From contig JAPNVD010000007.1 in NCBI GenBank assembly GCA_026627305.1, forward strand, positions 1 to 64,000: 64,000 bases of DNA. Direction: 5' to 3'. This DNA is from Sulfolobaceae archaeon (GTDB lineage Archaea; Thermoproteota; Thermoprotei_A; Sulfolobales; Sulfolobaceae). Below the pieces are notes generated by a model that saw nothing but the letters and a program-made list of their open reading frames with translations, ran no database searches and was not told where the DNA came from. Each line of letters begins with the position of its first letter. Position 1 is the stretch's first letter. This document shows positions 54,537 to 64,000 of this stretch, in pieces. A program made the position numbers and the translations under genes.

Positions 54537-55466
54537 TTATTGAAGGAACTCTGGTGGAACTTGCTTTAGGTTGTTCTTTACAGCTTCTACACTCTTCATA
54601 AATAGTTCTTTCTGTGTTGGGTTGAGGTTAAGCTCGATTACTTTTTCAACACCGTTCTTACCTAATACTACTGGCACCTCAACAAACACATCTTTAACTC
54701 CGTACTCTCCATCTAAATAAACGCTAGCTTCTATGACCTCTTTCCTATCCCTCTTTATAGCCTCGACCATTTTTAACAGTCCTGCAGCAGGTCCCCAATT
54801 ACTGCTGAATCCTCTCAAATTAATTATTTCTGCACCAGCACCTATAGTCTGTTTAACTACCTGCTCATATTGTTCTTTAGTTAAGAACTCGGTAAGAGGC
54901 TTTCCATAAACATACGATAGCTCAGGCACAGGATACATGTTCTCACCATGCTGCCCTAATACAACTGGAACTATTGATGTCGGAGAGATGTTAACTAGTA
55001 GAGATGAATAGTAAGCTAACCTTGAGGAGTCTAAAATCCCACTAAACCCTATCACTCTATTTCTTGGGAACTTAAGTTTTTTATACAGTACCGTAACCAT
55101 TGCATCTAATGGATTCGTAGTTATTATTACGATAGAGTCTGGTGCATACTTCTTTATCTGCTCCGCTACATCTGCAACAATTTTTGCGTTCTGTGCCGCT
55201 AATTGTTCTCTTGTCATCCCTGGTTTTCTCGCTAAACCAGCAGTAACGATGACTATATCACTACCCTGCATATCAGCGTAATCGTTACTACCCTTAACTC
55301 TAGTTCCTAATCCTAATATTGCAGCAGCATGGTTCAAATCAACTGCCTCTCCTTGTGGCAAGCCTTTAATAACATCGATTAATGTAATCTGTGTATCTAC
55401 TTCATGTAATAATAGAGCGAATGCGGTTGTTGCACCTACTCTTCCAGAACCTACGATCGTTATCAT
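54537..55466 (-). CDS. mdh: malate dehydrogenase (LDH/MDH family)
   Basis: 309 residues. Nucleotide fold GSGRVGATTAF with D31 after beta-2 favouring NAD. Substrate Arg residues R80 and R86 (GLARKPGMTRE), R149 and catalytic His173 (GQHGENM), with Arg at the specificity loop indicating malate rather than lactate. Citric-acid cycle or C4 conversion; next to prpBD. Confidence 0.9.
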   Translation of the reverse strand: MITIVGSGRVGATTAFALLLHEVDTQITLIDVIKGLPQGEAVDLNHAAAILGLGTRVKGSNDYADMQGSDIVIVTAGLARKPGMTREQLAAQNAKIVADVAEQIKKYAPDSIVIITTNPLDAMVTVLYKKLKFPRNRVIGFSGILDSSRLAYYSSLLVNISPTSIVPVVLGQHGENMYPVPELSYVYGKPLTEFLTKEQYEQVVKQTIGAGAEIINLRGFSSNWGPAAGLLKMVEAIKRDRKEVIEASVYLDGEYGVKDVFVEVPVVLGKNGVEKVIELNLNPTQKELFMKSVEAVKNNLKQVPPEFLQ

Positions 55467-55597
55467 ATGGGTCGCAAATTTTTTATCTACATGAAAGTAT
55501 AAAAGATTTTTCTATAAGATCAAAAATATTATTTGAAAATAATTCAAAGTATAAATAAAACTATTATTTTAATTTGTGGGACTGTTTGTTGAGGGAG

Positions 55598-55673
<76 letters not shown>

Positions 55674-55697
55674 AGTAAAAACTTACAAAATAGAAAC

Positions 55698-56330
55698 TTA
55701 TATCTTTTCCGACCAGGGTCCCACGTTTATTTCGAGACCGCTATACGATACCAAAAGCCCTAAAACGTCGAAAACTGCATAGGCGTTATAAAGAATTACA
55801 AAATCGTTTGAAGCCACTATTTCCTTAGAAATTATCACCTGTTTATCTGCTTTTTTAACTGTTCTAACGTTAAGCCCCTTATTTCTCAGGATTTCAGCAA
55901 GTTCTCCACTCTTACTAATTTGTGAATCTAAAACTATCTGAAATGAAATCCCTAGATTCTCTAAAAACTCGGATACGACTAATAAGGCATCGTAAACTTC
56001 ATCAGATAACTTCCTCTTTCCTAAACCTAAATCCCTTATAAAACCGTCATCGCAGATGAAGACTTCGTCATCATAAACTATAGATAAAAACGTTATACCT
56101 ATATTATAGCCGTCTATTATGATACTCTTAGGCAAATGCTTTACGACCTTGGATTTAACAGCCTTGATCTCATCGTCTGAGTGAACACAGCGATACAAGA
56201 GCATCTTTTCCTTTACGCTTAAATTATACCTACTAGTTATCGCCTCTAATGCGACTTTCCTTGAATAACCCCTATTCAAAAAATACTTATAATCCTTATA
56301 CGCCTCCGCTAATTCTCTTCTTAACTCCAT
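55698..56330 (-). CDS. DUF434/DUF5616-type protein (PIN-like)
   Basis: 210 residues. The N-terminal 60 residues are helical (DUF434-like: [21 protein letters not shown]). The rest resembles a PIN/NYN nuclease-like alpha/beta domain: [12 protein letters not shown], then [13 protein letters not shown] and [11 protein letters not shown], with conserved Asp at strand ends. Possible RNase, unproven. Overlaps the alaS 3' end by 35 nt, so it is the last gene of the translation operon. Confidence 0.75.
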   Translation of the reverse strand: MELRRELAEAYKDYKYFLNRGYSRKVALEAITSRYNLSVKEKMLLYRCVHSDDEIKAVKSKVVKHLPKSIIIDGYNIGITFLSIVYDDEVFICDDGFIRDLGLGKRKLSDEVYDALLVVSEFLENLGISFQIVLDSQISKSGELAEILRNKGLNVRTVKKADKQVIISKEIVASNDFVILYNAYAVFDVLGLLVSYSGLEINVGPWSEKI

Positions 56331-59013
56331 TTAATATGTCCTCCATGTTCACATTAGAGAAAACCCATGTACCGAACGTTCCCTTACCTCCTCCTTTACC
56401 ACCAATACTCTTCATAACATCGTTAAATATACTGATGTCAACGTCTTTTGAGGAGCCTAAGAGCAATTTTTTATTATTTACTAATGCAACAGCTATAGTC
56501 TTCTCCTTGGCAGTTAACCTTCTTATGACCTCTTTTAGAGCGTCTTCGTCAAAGAAGTTATCTATTGAATATATCATGTAACCATTTATACTAATCTGCT
56601 TAGCTTGAGAAGTAATGTTTTCTATTACATATCTCTTGTAATTATTGAGACTTTCCTTTAGGCTTTCATATTCTTCCATTAGTTTCTTCATCCTATCTTG
56701 CAGCTGCTTAGGTGAGGTACCTATTATAGCTGATACATCACTTACCTGAGCTTCTAGAGTTCTAGCATAATCTACAATAGCAGGACCAGCGACAAATTCT
56801 AACCTAATTACTCCATCTTGAATCTTCTCGACATTAATTATTTTAATAGCCCCTATCTCGTTAGTGTTCTTTAAATGAGTGCCACCACAGCTCTCTACAT
56901 CCCAGTCCTTTATTTCCAAAATCCTTATATCCTTTCCTTCAGGTACACCTCCTTCATAAATCGAGACGCCAAACTTCATCTCCGCCTCCATTCTATCCAT
57001 TATAATAGCCCTAACAGGCCTTCCATCACTTATGACATGATTTGCCAAATCCTCTAATTTCTTAATCTCCTCATCTGTTAACATCTTATAATGTGTTATA
57101 TCCAATCTCGCTTTTTCTGGAGTCTTCTCAGCCCCTGCCTGCCATACATGTTCCCCAAGTAACCTCTTCGCAGCTTGAAGTAGAACATGGGTTCCTGTAT
57201 GGTGTCTCATTAGCCTATATCTTCTGTCCCAATCTATTATTCCCCTTACTTCTGTCCCTTTCTCTATTTCTACATCCGTATTTAATATGTGTACAACAAC
57301 GTCGCCCACTTTTTGTGTATCAATCACCTTTATTTCTTGACCATTAGGGAGTATAATTTTGCCTGTATCACCTAGTTGACCTCCCCCTTCTGGATAGAAG
57401 GCAGTCTTATCTAGAACTAAGAAGTTATCTTTGCTGTACAAAACGCTAGCTGTAAATTCTCTAAGATAAGAATCTTCATAATATAGCTTTCTTGTTGGCT
57501 GTAAAGAGCTGATGTCTTTAACTATTTCTTCAGGTACCTTTAACCTTTTTGTAGGCTTTATGGGTGCAGTTTGATGTCTCTTAGCTACTAGGGAATAAAA
57601 GTGCTCAGGAACATTAATTTGGGGTTTACCTTGTCTTTTTAATTCTTCGTTTATTAAATCTGGTGGAATACCATAGCTGTCATAGATTTGAACTAAATCT
57701 TCTGTGGTTGGATTCTTTTTCCTCAACACTATTGATACAACTGAAGGTAACTTAGAGAGGAGCTCAGAGAACCTCTCCTGCTCTAGATCTACTACTTCTA
57801 TGATATAATCTTTATTTTTGATCAACTGCGGAAAGTCTTCTCCCCAATAGTCTATTTGATATTTAATTAGTTCGCTCAACTTGATGTCGGAACCCAATAA
57901 TTTGAGAACCCTTAAAGCCCTCCTGATTAACAGTCTACCTAGATATCCCTCTCCTGAATTGGATGGAACCAAACCATCAGCTAGCATCAGTGAAATAGTT
58001 TTTGTATGATCTAACACTTGAAATACTCTACTAGCTCTTGTGAGCTCTCCATCTACATAATCTATATCATTTATGCCTAGAGCCTTAGCTACTGCTATTC
58101 TATGGGATTTTATTGTTTCAGGCTTATCAGGATCGATCTTCCCAGCTAGCCTAGATGCTACCTTTAATAATTCAGGGTCGACTTTTGCGACACCTATCTT
58201 ATCGAAGAAAGTATCTACTAAATTCCCATAGATTGCATGAAAAGCTGTTGGAGTCCTCTGCGTAAACCAAGCTATTCTTTCAACTCCATATCCAGTATCA
58301 ACTATCTTTAACTTTAGTGGAACATAGGAACCATCTGAAGAGATTGAGTATTGCATGAAGACTAGAGTAGCTAGTTCTAGACCCCCAACAGTGACCTCAA
58401 AAGAAGGGCCCGCGTTTCCTCCACCTTCCCACCAACTTTCCTTAAAGTTTAGCTGATCCTCGGGTATTCCTATTTCCTTAGTGAAGAACTCCTTAGCGTA
58501 TTCTACAGTTTCATCTTTCCAATATATATGTTGCTCAGGATAGTTGAAAGCGTGATGAGCAGCCATCTCAAAGGTTGTTAAATGTCTGCCAAATGTAACA
58601 CCAACGTTATCTACATCTTCTAATCTTATACAAGGCTGTGATAAAACAAGTGGATTAGCTGGAGGCTTTACTATACCGCTAGTAACGTGAGGTTGAAAAT
58701 CAACTATACTAGCAATCGTTAAATAAAGATCCTCCCTCCATCTAGCTAAAACAGGTTTAGGTTTAATAATTGTATGTCCTTTTCTCTCGAAGAATTTCAA
58801 GAACTTATTTCTGGCTTCTCTAACCGTTAATGGCTGTGTCTTAATATCCAAATCAAAGAAGTAATAATCTGTACAGGGTATATCTGCACATAGCTCTCTA
58901 TTGGGATCCTTAGTCCAGAAGGGTGTACTACAAGATTTACAGATGTGTCTTATATACTTGTTATCTGTGAAAAATTTTAATCTATACTCATTCTCATTTG
59001 CCTTAAATTCCAA
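56296..59013 (-). CDS. alaS: alanyl-tRNA synthetase
   Basis: 905 residues from TTG 59013. An N-terminal zinc-ribbon-like extension (CKSCSTPFW, then CADIPC) typical of archaeal AlaRS, the class II core with [11 protein letters not shown], and the editing domain with H605-x3-H609 (HHTGTH) and C709-x3-H713 (CGGTH). C-terminal oligomerisation domain ends [11 protein letters not shown]. Charges tRNA-Ala; cytosolic. Separated from rpl12 by a T-run terminator. Confidence 0.95.
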   Translation of the reverse strand: MEFKANENEYRLKFFTDNKYIRHICKSCSTPFWTKDPNRELCADIPCTDYYFFDLDIKTQPLTVREARNKFLKFFERKGHTIIKPKPVLARWREDLYLTIASIVDFQPHVTSGIVKPPANPLVLSQPCIRLEDVDNVGVTFGRHLTTFEMAAHHAFNYPEQHIYWKDETVEYAKEFFTKEIGIPEDQLNFKESWWEGGGNAGPSFEVTVGGLELATLVFMQYSISSDGSYVPLKLKIVDTGYGVERIAWFTQRTPTAFHAIYGNLVDTFFDKIGVAKVDPELLKVASRLAGKIDPDKPETIKSHRIAVAKALGINDIDYVDGELTRASRVFQVLDHTKTISLMLADGLVPSNSGEGYLGRLLIRRALRVLKLLGSDIKLSELIKYQIDYWGEDFPQLIKNKDYIIEVVDLEQERFSELLSKLPSVVSIVLRKKNPTTEDLVQIYDSYGIPPDLINEELKRQGKPQINVPEHFYSLVAKRHQTAPIKPTKRLKVPEEIVKDISSLQPTRKLYYEDSYLREFTASVLYSKDNFLVLDKTAFYPEGGGQLGDTGKIILPNGQEIKVIDTQKVGDVVVHILNTDVEIEKGTEVRGIIDWDRRYRLMRHHTGTHVLLQAAKRLLGEHVWQAGAEKTPEKARLDITHYKMLTDEEIKKLEDLANHVISDGRPVRAIIMDRMEAEMKFGVSIYEGGVPEGKDIRILEIKDWDVESCGGTHLKNTNEIGAIKIINVEKIQDGVIRLEFVAGPAIVDYARTLEAQVSDVSAIIGTSPKQLQDRMKKLMEEYESLKESLNNYKRYVIENITSQAKQISINGYMIYSIDNFFDEDALKEVIRRLTAKEKTIAVALVNNKKLLLGSSKDVDISIFNDVMKSIGGKGGGKGTFGTWVFSNVNMEDILNGVKKRISGGV

Positions 59014-59059
59014 TTCAAATCAATCTAAAAACACACAAGCCACTTAAAATTGTTTTTGT

Positions 59060-59066
59060 AAAAAAA
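59060..59066 (-). terminator. T-run between rpl12 and alaS
   Basis: Seven T on the minus strand about 28 nt after the rpl12 stop. Ends the ribosomal transcript, with an alaS promoter (ATTTTAAG near 59048) just beyond it. Confidence 0.55.
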
Positions 59067-59093
59067 GTAGAACTTTTTCCTGATGAAATGTAT

Positions 59094-59411
59094 TTAACCA
59101 AAGAGTGACGCGAGGCTTCCAGCGATTTCCTCTTCGCTTGGCTTCTTCTCCTCCTCTTCTTTCTTCTCCTCCTTCTTAGCCTCCTGCTGTGGCTGAGCCT
59201 GCTGTTGTGCTGCTGGGGCTGCTGCTACAGGTAATGCAGCCGCGTTCTTTAGAACCTCATCAATGTTAACCTCCTTTAGAGCTGCGACAACTGCCTTTAA
59301 CCTAACCTCATCTACTGTAATTCCTGCAGCTGTTAACACGTTCTTTAGGCTATCTTCAGTTATGTCTTTCTTGGCACTGTGCAATAAAAGACTTGCATAT
59401 ATATACTCCAT
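59094..59411 (-). CDS. rpl12: ribosomal protein P1/L12
   Basis: 105 residues: N-terminal dimerisation domain ([20 protein letters not shown]), Ala/Pro/Gln hinge (about 60-78), and acidic Lys/Glu C-terminal tail ending in SLASLFG. Stalk protein that recruits elongation factors. The tail-coding DNA is identical over 80 bp to that of L10. Confidence 0.95.
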   Translation of the reverse strand: MEYIYASLLLHSAKKDITEDSLKNVLTAAGITVDEVRLKAVVAALKEVNIDEVLKNAAALPVAAAPAAQQQAQPQQEAKKEEKKEEEEKKPSEEEIAGSLASLFG

Positions 59412-59575
59412 ATCTTATCACTTTTCTCAATTTAAATCAATGATATATAAACCTTTCCTTTTTAACCGAAGAGTGATGATATACTCGAACCTACATCCTC
59501 TTCGCTTGGCTTCTTCTCCTCCTCTTCTTTCTTCTCCTCCTTCTTAGCCTCCTGCTGTGGCTGAGCCTGCTGTTG
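59128..59575 (-). repeat. 80-bp identical repeat in rpl12 and rpl10 tails
   Basis: 59128-59207 and 59496-59575 are identical base for base across 80 bp, coding the Gln-rich hinge end and the Lys/Glu tail of P1 and P0. Protein similarity of the tails is expected; identity at the DNA level, including third positions, indicates recent gene conversion. Confidence 0.85.
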
Positions 59576-60469
59576 AGTTTGCTGAGAAGGAACTTGAACT
59601 CCTAAATCGACCTTACCCTGAATCGCAGAGGCTATAGCATAAGCTTGTGCTACAGCTTTTGCGATTACACTCTGTGCAGTTTCTGGTGTTATATAGCCAA
59701 TTTCTGTAGCTAATGCAATAGCGTTTCTAAATGCTTTTTGAACGTTAAGGCTTAGGGCTTCAGGCAAAGGTAATACTGCACCCACGGCTAAGCTAAAGGA
59801 GTTCTTATATGCCTCACCGATCTCCTGCTCGTATTCCTTAAGGTTCACTACTAGTTGTGAAGCGTCAACCACTATGCCGCTAAAGAACGCAGCCTTTAGT
59901 TTCAACTTTACAGATACTGGCATTATGCCAAGCTTTTGAAGTATTGGTAATGCCTCAACGGGTATAGGATCTCCAGGTTTAGCTATTACAGTATCCTTTA
60001 CTACAACTACCTTACCGTCCTGAACTCTAGTTTGAACTTTTAACTTTCCAAAAACGCTAAGTATAGGACCAGCAGGCATCCCTGTATCTCCTGCAGGAAT
60101 TACAACTTCCTCCTCAGCTTTATCACCTGGAATTGCATATCTCTTTAGCTTAAACTTGTCAAGTGCTAAAACAATGCTGAACGGATTCTCATTAGTAAAT
60201 ATGAAAACGTTAGAACCGGTCAAGTATTTCTCTAGTGGTTTAGGATCGATACCAGCGTTCTTTAACGCTATCTTAAATAGTGTATTCTTAGTTACTCTCA
60301 TCTCAGCTATATCCCTTAACCTCTTCCTGATCTCATGTAGTTTATCAGCAGGAAAACCCTCCACACTTGCAATTAGAAATGCGGAAGAGGACTTTAATTT
60401 ATTAGTTAGATATTCGACCTCTTGTACTTTCTTTTTAGGGATCGTCTTAGCTCTAGCTAATACTGCCAT
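59462..60469 (-). CDS. rpl10: ribosomal protein P0/L10
   Basis: 335 residues: N-terminal rRNA-binding L10 domain ([17 protein letters not shown]), inserted domain (about 110-180), P1-binding helices, and a tail ending SSISSLFG like that of P1. Base of the ribosomal stalk. Spaced 8 nt from L1. Confidence 0.95.
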   Translation of the reverse strand: MAVLARAKTIPKKKVQEVEYLTNKLKSSSAFLIASVEGFPADKLHEIRKRLRDIAEMRVTKNTLFKIALKNAGIDPKPLEKYLTGSNVFIFTNENPFSIVLALDKFKLKRYAIPGDKAEEEVVIPAGDTGMPAGPILSVFGKLKVQTRVQDGKVVVVKDTVIAKPGDPIPVEALPILQKLGIMPVSVKLKLKAAFFSGIVVDASQLVVNLKEYEQEIGEAYKNSFSLAVGAVLPLPEALSLNVQKAFRNAIALATEIGYITPETAQSVIAKAVAQAYAIASAIQGKVDLGVQVPSQQTQQQAQPQQEAKKEEKKEEEEKKPSEEDVGSSISSLFG

Positions 60470-60477
60470 ATCCTATA

Positions 60478-61143
60478 TCACCTTAACTCTACTTTTACAA
60501 TCTTCCCCATAGTAGTCTTAGTATATATACTTTTTACAAGTGAAGGATTTCTGATCTTATTTTCAATGGCATTTAAAACAGCTAATGCGTTTTCTGCTAG
60601 ATCTTCAGGCTTCATATCCTCAGTTCCTATCCACACTTGCGTATGCGGCTGATCCTTATTCTTAACCACTGTAGACCTCTTAAATCTAGCTACGTATTCT
60701 GCCACATCTCCAGATGAAGGTAAAGGTAGTGGAAACTTTCCTCTGGGCCCTAGAGCAGGACCCAATATCCTTCCAGCTAGAGCCATCGATTCCTGTGCTA
60801 TGAGGAACCAATCGTTATTTTTAGCTAGCTTCTTTACAGCCCTCTTATTTCCTTGTAATTTTTGAAGTTCTTCCCTAGTCAATATCACGTTGGGAGAGAC
60901 TTTTTTCACTTCTTCTAACTGTTGTAATGTAGGGACAACAAGAACCATTCTTTCCTTAGTAGGTTTCTTAGGTAATGGAACAACTTCTCTAAGTTTTAGC
61001 TCTCCTTTCTTTATATCTACACCTGTAAACGTAACTATTAATTCAACACTTTGTAAGAAGTTCCTCTTTACATTATATTCCGGTGAAAGCGCCTTTTCTA
61101 TAGCCTTTACAAGATTATCTTTCTCAACTATCATTTCACTCAC
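60478..61143 (-). CDS. rpl1: ribosomal protein L1
   Basis: 221 residues with the L1 signature ([17 protein letters not shown], about 127-143) and C-terminal [12 protein letters not shown]. Part of the L1 stalk. Overlaps L11 by 8 nt; archaeal L1 often represses its own mRNA, but no clear copy of the 23S site is visible. Confidence 0.95.
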   Translation of the reverse strand: MSEMIVEKDNLVKAIEKALSPEYNVKRNFLQSVELIVTFTGVDIKKGELKLREVVPLPKKPTKERMVLVVPTLQQLEEVKKVSPNVILTREELQKLQGNKRAVKKLAKNNDWFLIAQESMALAGRILGPALGPRGKFPLPLPSSGDVAEYVARFKRSTVVKNKDQPHTQVWIGTEDMKPEDLAENALAVLNAIENKIRNPSLVKSIYTKTTMGKIVKVELR

Positions 61144-61651
61144 CCTTTACTTGGTTCCACTTTTCTTCATATTTTTTAAATAACTCGTCATATTTTCCTT
61201 CTTCTATTTCCTTTATAATTTCTTTTCCATCCTTTCCTTCTATAGTTAGACCAATAGCTTTAGCTGTACCAACAATGCTTTTTACTGCACTTTTTAGGGT
61301 TTTTGCAGTCATTGAAGGCTTTTTCATAATAGCAACATCAATTATTTGCTCTATACTTATGTTACCTATCTTCTTATGTGCTGGATCACCAGAAGGTCCT
61401 TCAGCATTAACAGCCTTTAGAAGTAATGCGGTAGTTGTAGGTATACCTACCTTGATGCTATAGCTCTTAGTATCAGTATCTACTTCTATTGTAACAGGTA
61501 CACTCATACCTTTAAACTGGGCAGTGGCTTCATTAATTTTCTTTACAACTTCTCCTACGTTTAATCCTAATTGGGATAAGGTTGGGGCTAAGGGGGGACC
61601 TGGCTTAACGTTCCCTCCCTCAACCATTACCTTTATTGACTTCGTGGGCAT
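61136..61651 (-). CDS. rpl11: ribosomal protein L11
   Basis: 171 residues. [18 protein letters not shown] and the C-terminal RNA-binding region ([21 protein letters not shown]). Forms the GTPase centre with L10/L12. Longer C-terminal tail than bacterial L11. Confidence 0.95.
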   Translation of the reverse strand: MPTKSIKVMVEGGNVKPGPPLAPTLSQLGLNVGEVVKKINEATAQFKGMSVPVTIEVDTDTKSYSIKVGIPTTTALLLKAVNAEGPSGDPAHKKIGNISIEQIIDVAIMKKPSMTAKTLKSAVKSIVGTAKAIGLTIEGKDGKEIIKEIEEGKYDELFKKYEEKWNQVKGE

Positions 61652-61655
61652 AATC

Positions 61656-62114
61656 TTACACCTTCTTAACTGGCCTGACCTGATCCAAAGACATTGTTAC
61701 TGGAATAGGGAAATTAGATTCAAGAATATTTAAGACTACCTCACCTTTAGCCTCTTCGACTCTAACGACTTTTCCTTGCATACCTCTAAATGGTCCCGAA
61801 ATAACTTCAACAAAGTCTCCCACTTTGATAACTGGAGCTACAGCCTTCTTCGATATCATCTTCTCTAAATCCTCACGTGTAACTAATCCAGGTGCCACAC
61901 CCCTAGCATGTCTCAACCCCGATATTATAAACTTCACGATGTGAGAACCAGTAGCCTCAACTATAACATAACCTTTCATGTTTGGTGGAACAATAATAGA
62001 AAATATTTCATTTATGTTGTTATCTCTAACCCTCTCCTCTATCATCAAAGCGACGTTCACTTCCTGACCTCCAGTAACCTTTACGGCATAGTAATTTCTG
62101 ATTTGGCTCTCCAT
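61656..62114 (-). CDS. nusG: transcription elongation factor NusG/Spt5
   Basis: About 152 residues from ATG 62114, which has GGTGGT just upstream; an ATG at 62126 would add four residues. NGN domain (about 1-90, [17 protein letters not shown]) and KOW domain ([21 protein letters not shown]). Processivity factor of the archaeal RNA polymerase. Lies between secE and rpl11. Confidence 0.93.
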   Translation of the reverse strand: MESQIRNYYAVKVTGGQEVNVALMIEERVRDNNINEIFSIIVPPNMKGYVIVEATGSHIVKFIISGLRHARGVAPGLVTREDLEKMISKKAVAPVIKVGDFVEVISGPFRGMQGKVVRVEEAKGEVVLNILESNFPIPVTMSLDQVRPVKKV

Positions 62115-62129
62115 GATAACCACCATATT

Positions 62130-62312
62130 TTATATATGCAATAATACTATTAGCAACTGTATAATATATGCGAATAAACCAACTAGTACAAGCACTAGGA
62201 TAGTTACCCTTGTACTCAATTTAAAAGTATTTTTATCGGGTTTCCTCGATACTGATATTATTCTGTTCCAATCCTCTCGCAATCTTGAAAGCCTTTTTAA
62301 TATACTACTCAT
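62130..62312 (-). CDS. secE: preprotein translocase subunit SecE (Sec61 gamma)
   Basis: 60 residues, one C-terminal TM helix (about 36-58) after an amphipathic helix (LKRLSRLREDWNRIISVSRKP). Clamps SecY. Standard position before nusG. Confidence 0.9.
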   Translation of the reverse strand: MSSILKRLSRLREDWNRIISVSRKPDKNTFKLSTRVTILVLVLVGLFAYIIQLLIVLLHI

Positions 62313-62365
62313 CAGTTAAACTCTATTTTAGTAAATTAATAAATTAACTCCAAAGTAGCTACACA

Positions 62366-63367
62366 TCAAAGAAGGTTGTTTACGTACCAATTAGGATCGA
62401 ACTTCACAAGCTTATCATACTCTTGACCAACACCTACAAATATAATTGGTTTTGAGAATTCATAAGAGACGGTTAATATTACACCGCCTTTTACATCCGC
62501 ATCAGCCTTTGTAATTACAATAGCATCGAAGCCTACAGAACTCTCGAAATATCTAGCCTGCTCCAATGCATCATTACCTGTCAGTGCGTCAAGTACTAAA
62601 ATTTTTAAATTAGGTTTAGCCACTCTAATTATTTTCCTTAATTCGTCAACTAAGTTAGCATCCGTATGCATTCTACCTGCAGTGTCTATCAAGACAACAT
62701 CTATCATTTTTTTCTTAGCTAAAGAAATAGCATCATAAGCCACAGATGCTGGATCTCCACCGTATTTACCTCTTACAATTGGAACCTCTAATTTTTGTGC
62801 ATGAATGCTAAGCTGTTCTTGGGCTGCAGCCCTAAACGTATCTGCAGCGGCTATAACAACTGAAAAACCGCTATTCTTAAGCATATAGGCTATCTTAGCT
62901 ATTGTAGTTGTTTTACCAACACCATTAATTCCGAAAAAGGCAATAACATATGGTCTTTGAGATTTCTTTATGTTTTCCAACAAATCGAAAGTTCCAATTT
63001 TACTAAATTGCTCATTTAACGATTTTTTTAAAGTATCCCTTACTAACTCCTTTATATCTTCGCTTCTCCTTACTTTCTTTCCTATAAGTTCCTTTTTTAG
63101 CTCGTCTAATATCCTTTGCGTTACTTCATAACTGACATCACTTTCCAATAACTCCATTCTAAGTTCGTCAATAAGATCATTAATATCATCCTCTTTGATA
63201 GTTTTGTATCTGAAAACGTCAAATATACCTTTCCCTCCACCTTGTTCTTGTCTACTCTCTTTTTGCTGACTCAATTCAACTTGTGCTGGCTTCTCTTCTT
63301 TGGATTCTTCTTTCGACTCCTCTCTACTACTTATCTTATCTACAAAGTTTGAAAACGCTCTCTTCAA
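62366..63367 (-). CDS. ftsY: signal recognition particle receptor FtsY
   Basis: 333 residues from TTG 63367. Charged linker, N domain (about 55-130) and GTPase G domain: GINGVGKTTTIAK (G1), ADTFRAAAQEQL (I-box/G2), DTAGRMHTD (G3), TKADADVKGG (G4) and GVGQEYDKL. Docks SRP at the membrane. Confidence 0.95.
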   Translation of the reverse strand: MKRAFSNFVDKISSREESKEESKEEKPAQVELSQQKESRQEQGGGKGIFDVFRYKTIKEDDINDLIDELRMELLESDVSYEVTQRILDELKKELIGKKVRRSEDIKELVRDTLKKSLNEQFSKIGTFDLLENIKKSQRPYVIAFFGINGVGKTTTIAKIAYMLKNSGFSVVIAAADTFRAAAQEQLSIHAQKLEVPIVRGKYGGDPASVAYDAISLAKKKMIDVVLIDTAGRMHTDANLVDELRKIIRVAKPNLKILVLDALTGNDALEQARYFESSVGFDAIVITKADADVKGGVILTVSYEFSKPIIFVGVGQEYDKLVKFDPNWYVNNLL

Positions 63368-63382
63368 TCTATCAAAACGTTA

Positions 63383-63847
63383 TTAACCACCTTTCTGAGT
63401 AGCGCTTTCCGCAGCTTTAGCTTGTATTTGGTTAAGCAGATCTACTATTTGGTTGTATACTTGCAATTGCTTTGCCAATTCCTGTTGGATTGAAGTTGAT
63501 AAGTCCTTTAATTGATCCTCTTGCCTCTGTAAGACCTGAATACCAGCAGAGGGGTCTACTTCAACATAATACTTGCTACCCAAATGAATAAGCACTTTAC
63601 TAGCGTTCACCCCTTGTAACTTTAATAGGAGGTATCCTCTCCTATCCGCTGTTGTAAATATCTCCCCTTGGGGCGATTGTTGTAGTTGATTAAGAAGCTT
63701 TTTTGCATCCTCTATGGCATTTATAGACTCGTTTACATCGCTTAATGCTTTTTGCAAACTATCGATATATTGTTTTAGTCTCTCTGCCTCATTAATAAGG
63801 TCACTAACCGAAATAACTATACCTGGTTGTCTAGGTTGAGAGCTCAT
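63383..63847 (-). CDS. pfdA: prefoldin alpha subunit
   Basis: 154 residues from ATG 63847, which has GAGTGA 5 nt upstream; GTG 63856 overlaps the preceding stop and would add three. Two coiled-coil helices (about 10-60 and 95-145) flank a beta hairpin (GEIFTTADRRGYLL and KVLIHLGSKYYVEV). Hexameric chaperone holding nascent proteins. Confidence 0.92.
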   Translation of the reverse strand: MSSQPRQPGIVISVSDLINEAERLKQYIDSLQKALSDVNESINAIEDAKKLLNQLQQSPQGEIFTTADRRGYLLLKLQGVNASKVLIHLGSKYYVEVDPSAGIQVLQRQEDQLKDLSTSIQQELAKQLQVYNQIVDLLNQIQAKAAESATQKGG

Positions 63848-63852
63848 ATCTT

Positions 63853-64000
63853 TCACTCTAATATTATCTTTTCTAACTTGGCTAAATCTCTAACTTTTTT
63901 ATCAGCTACCTCATCAAGAGGAACTTCCTTTATCTCCTGGATTTTAATATTGTATCTCTTTATCTTATGATTACTGCCTAGCACTGAATATATTATCTCA
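63853..64000 (-). CDS. rpl20A: ribosomal protein LX (L18Ae/L20A), C-terminal part
   Basis: Partial: the last 48 codons are visible, reading [19 protein letters not shown], then [20 protein letters not shown]. This fits archaeal LX/L18Ae, which precedes pfdA in this gene order. The start lies beyond 64000. Confidence 0.75.
   Translation of the reverse strand, partial: EIIYSVLGSNHKIKRYNIKIQEIKEVPLDEVADKKVRDLAKLEKIILE

Noticed and set aside
61524-61733. Plus-strand frames over the ribosomal genes
   Set aside because: They are antisense to rpl11 and nusG, whose families are certain.

Overview
The window is a chromosomal segment of a thermoacidophilic crenarchaeon of the order Sulfolobales. This rests on gene content: an S-layer pair in the SlaA/SlaB architecture, an archaeal RNase J, a ThrRS-editing protein without a catalytic core, archaeal UBA-type NAC, Lrs14-like and ModE-like regulators, S53 acid proteases, and the order pfdA-ftsY-secE-nusG-rpl11-rpl1-rpl10-rpl12-alaS. 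The DNA is AT-rich. Many genes have a TATA box about 25-30 nt before the start codon, which suggests leaderless mRNAs, while internal operon genes carry GGTG-type Shine-Dalgarno sites. I cannot assign a species. No stretch longer than about 300 bases lacks a gene.

Layout. 1-407 holds the start of an MFS transporter and 701-1078 an Lrs14-like regulator. 1151-10876 (minus) is a four-gene cell-surface cluster: a COG1361-type wall protein, an FtsX/MacB-type permease without an ATPase, a giant S53 protease with a SlaB-like coiled-coil anchor, and a PNGase A-type amidase. 10981-15445 has an unknown protein, a TPR protein, a ModE-like regulator, two UbiA prenyltransferases (one with an extra N-terminal domain) and a small acidic Cys protein. 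15492-19347 has an ABC exporter, a C/D-box guide RNA candidate, a processive GT2 enzyme and a Cys-containing unknown. 19503-27249 has ALDH, a 5-FCL-like protein, a nucleotidyltransferase/GGCT pair, an ECF transporter, a class III CoA-transferase and an alpha/beta hydrolase. 27250-34906 has a GC-rich RNA candidate, DUF5752-TreT, an acyl-CoA synthetase, an MDR reductase and a GH15 glucoamylase/trehalase.

34972-44518 is the cell-envelope block: a second S53 protease, tRNA-Gly, slaB, slaA and a Thr-rich anchored protein upstream of slaA. 44585-55672 contains a COG1709-type regulator, tRNA-Pro, NAC, RNase J, ThrRS-ed, mevalonate kinase, GlmS, a nucleotidyltransferase, PrpB, PrpD, malate dehydrogenase and tRNA-Arg. 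55698-64000 is the translation and secretion supercluster: DUF434, AlaRS, L12, L10, L1, L11, NusG/Spt5, SecE, FtsY, prefoldin alpha and the start of LX.

The genes fall into three themes. One is building and degrading a heavily glycosylated protein envelope. One is trehalose and acyl-CoA/propionate-type metabolism. One is core information processing. The least expected items are a box C/D sRNA candidate whose guide matches the 16S decoding region, an undescribed GC-rich structured RNA candidate, and the protease/deglycosylase/permease cluster.
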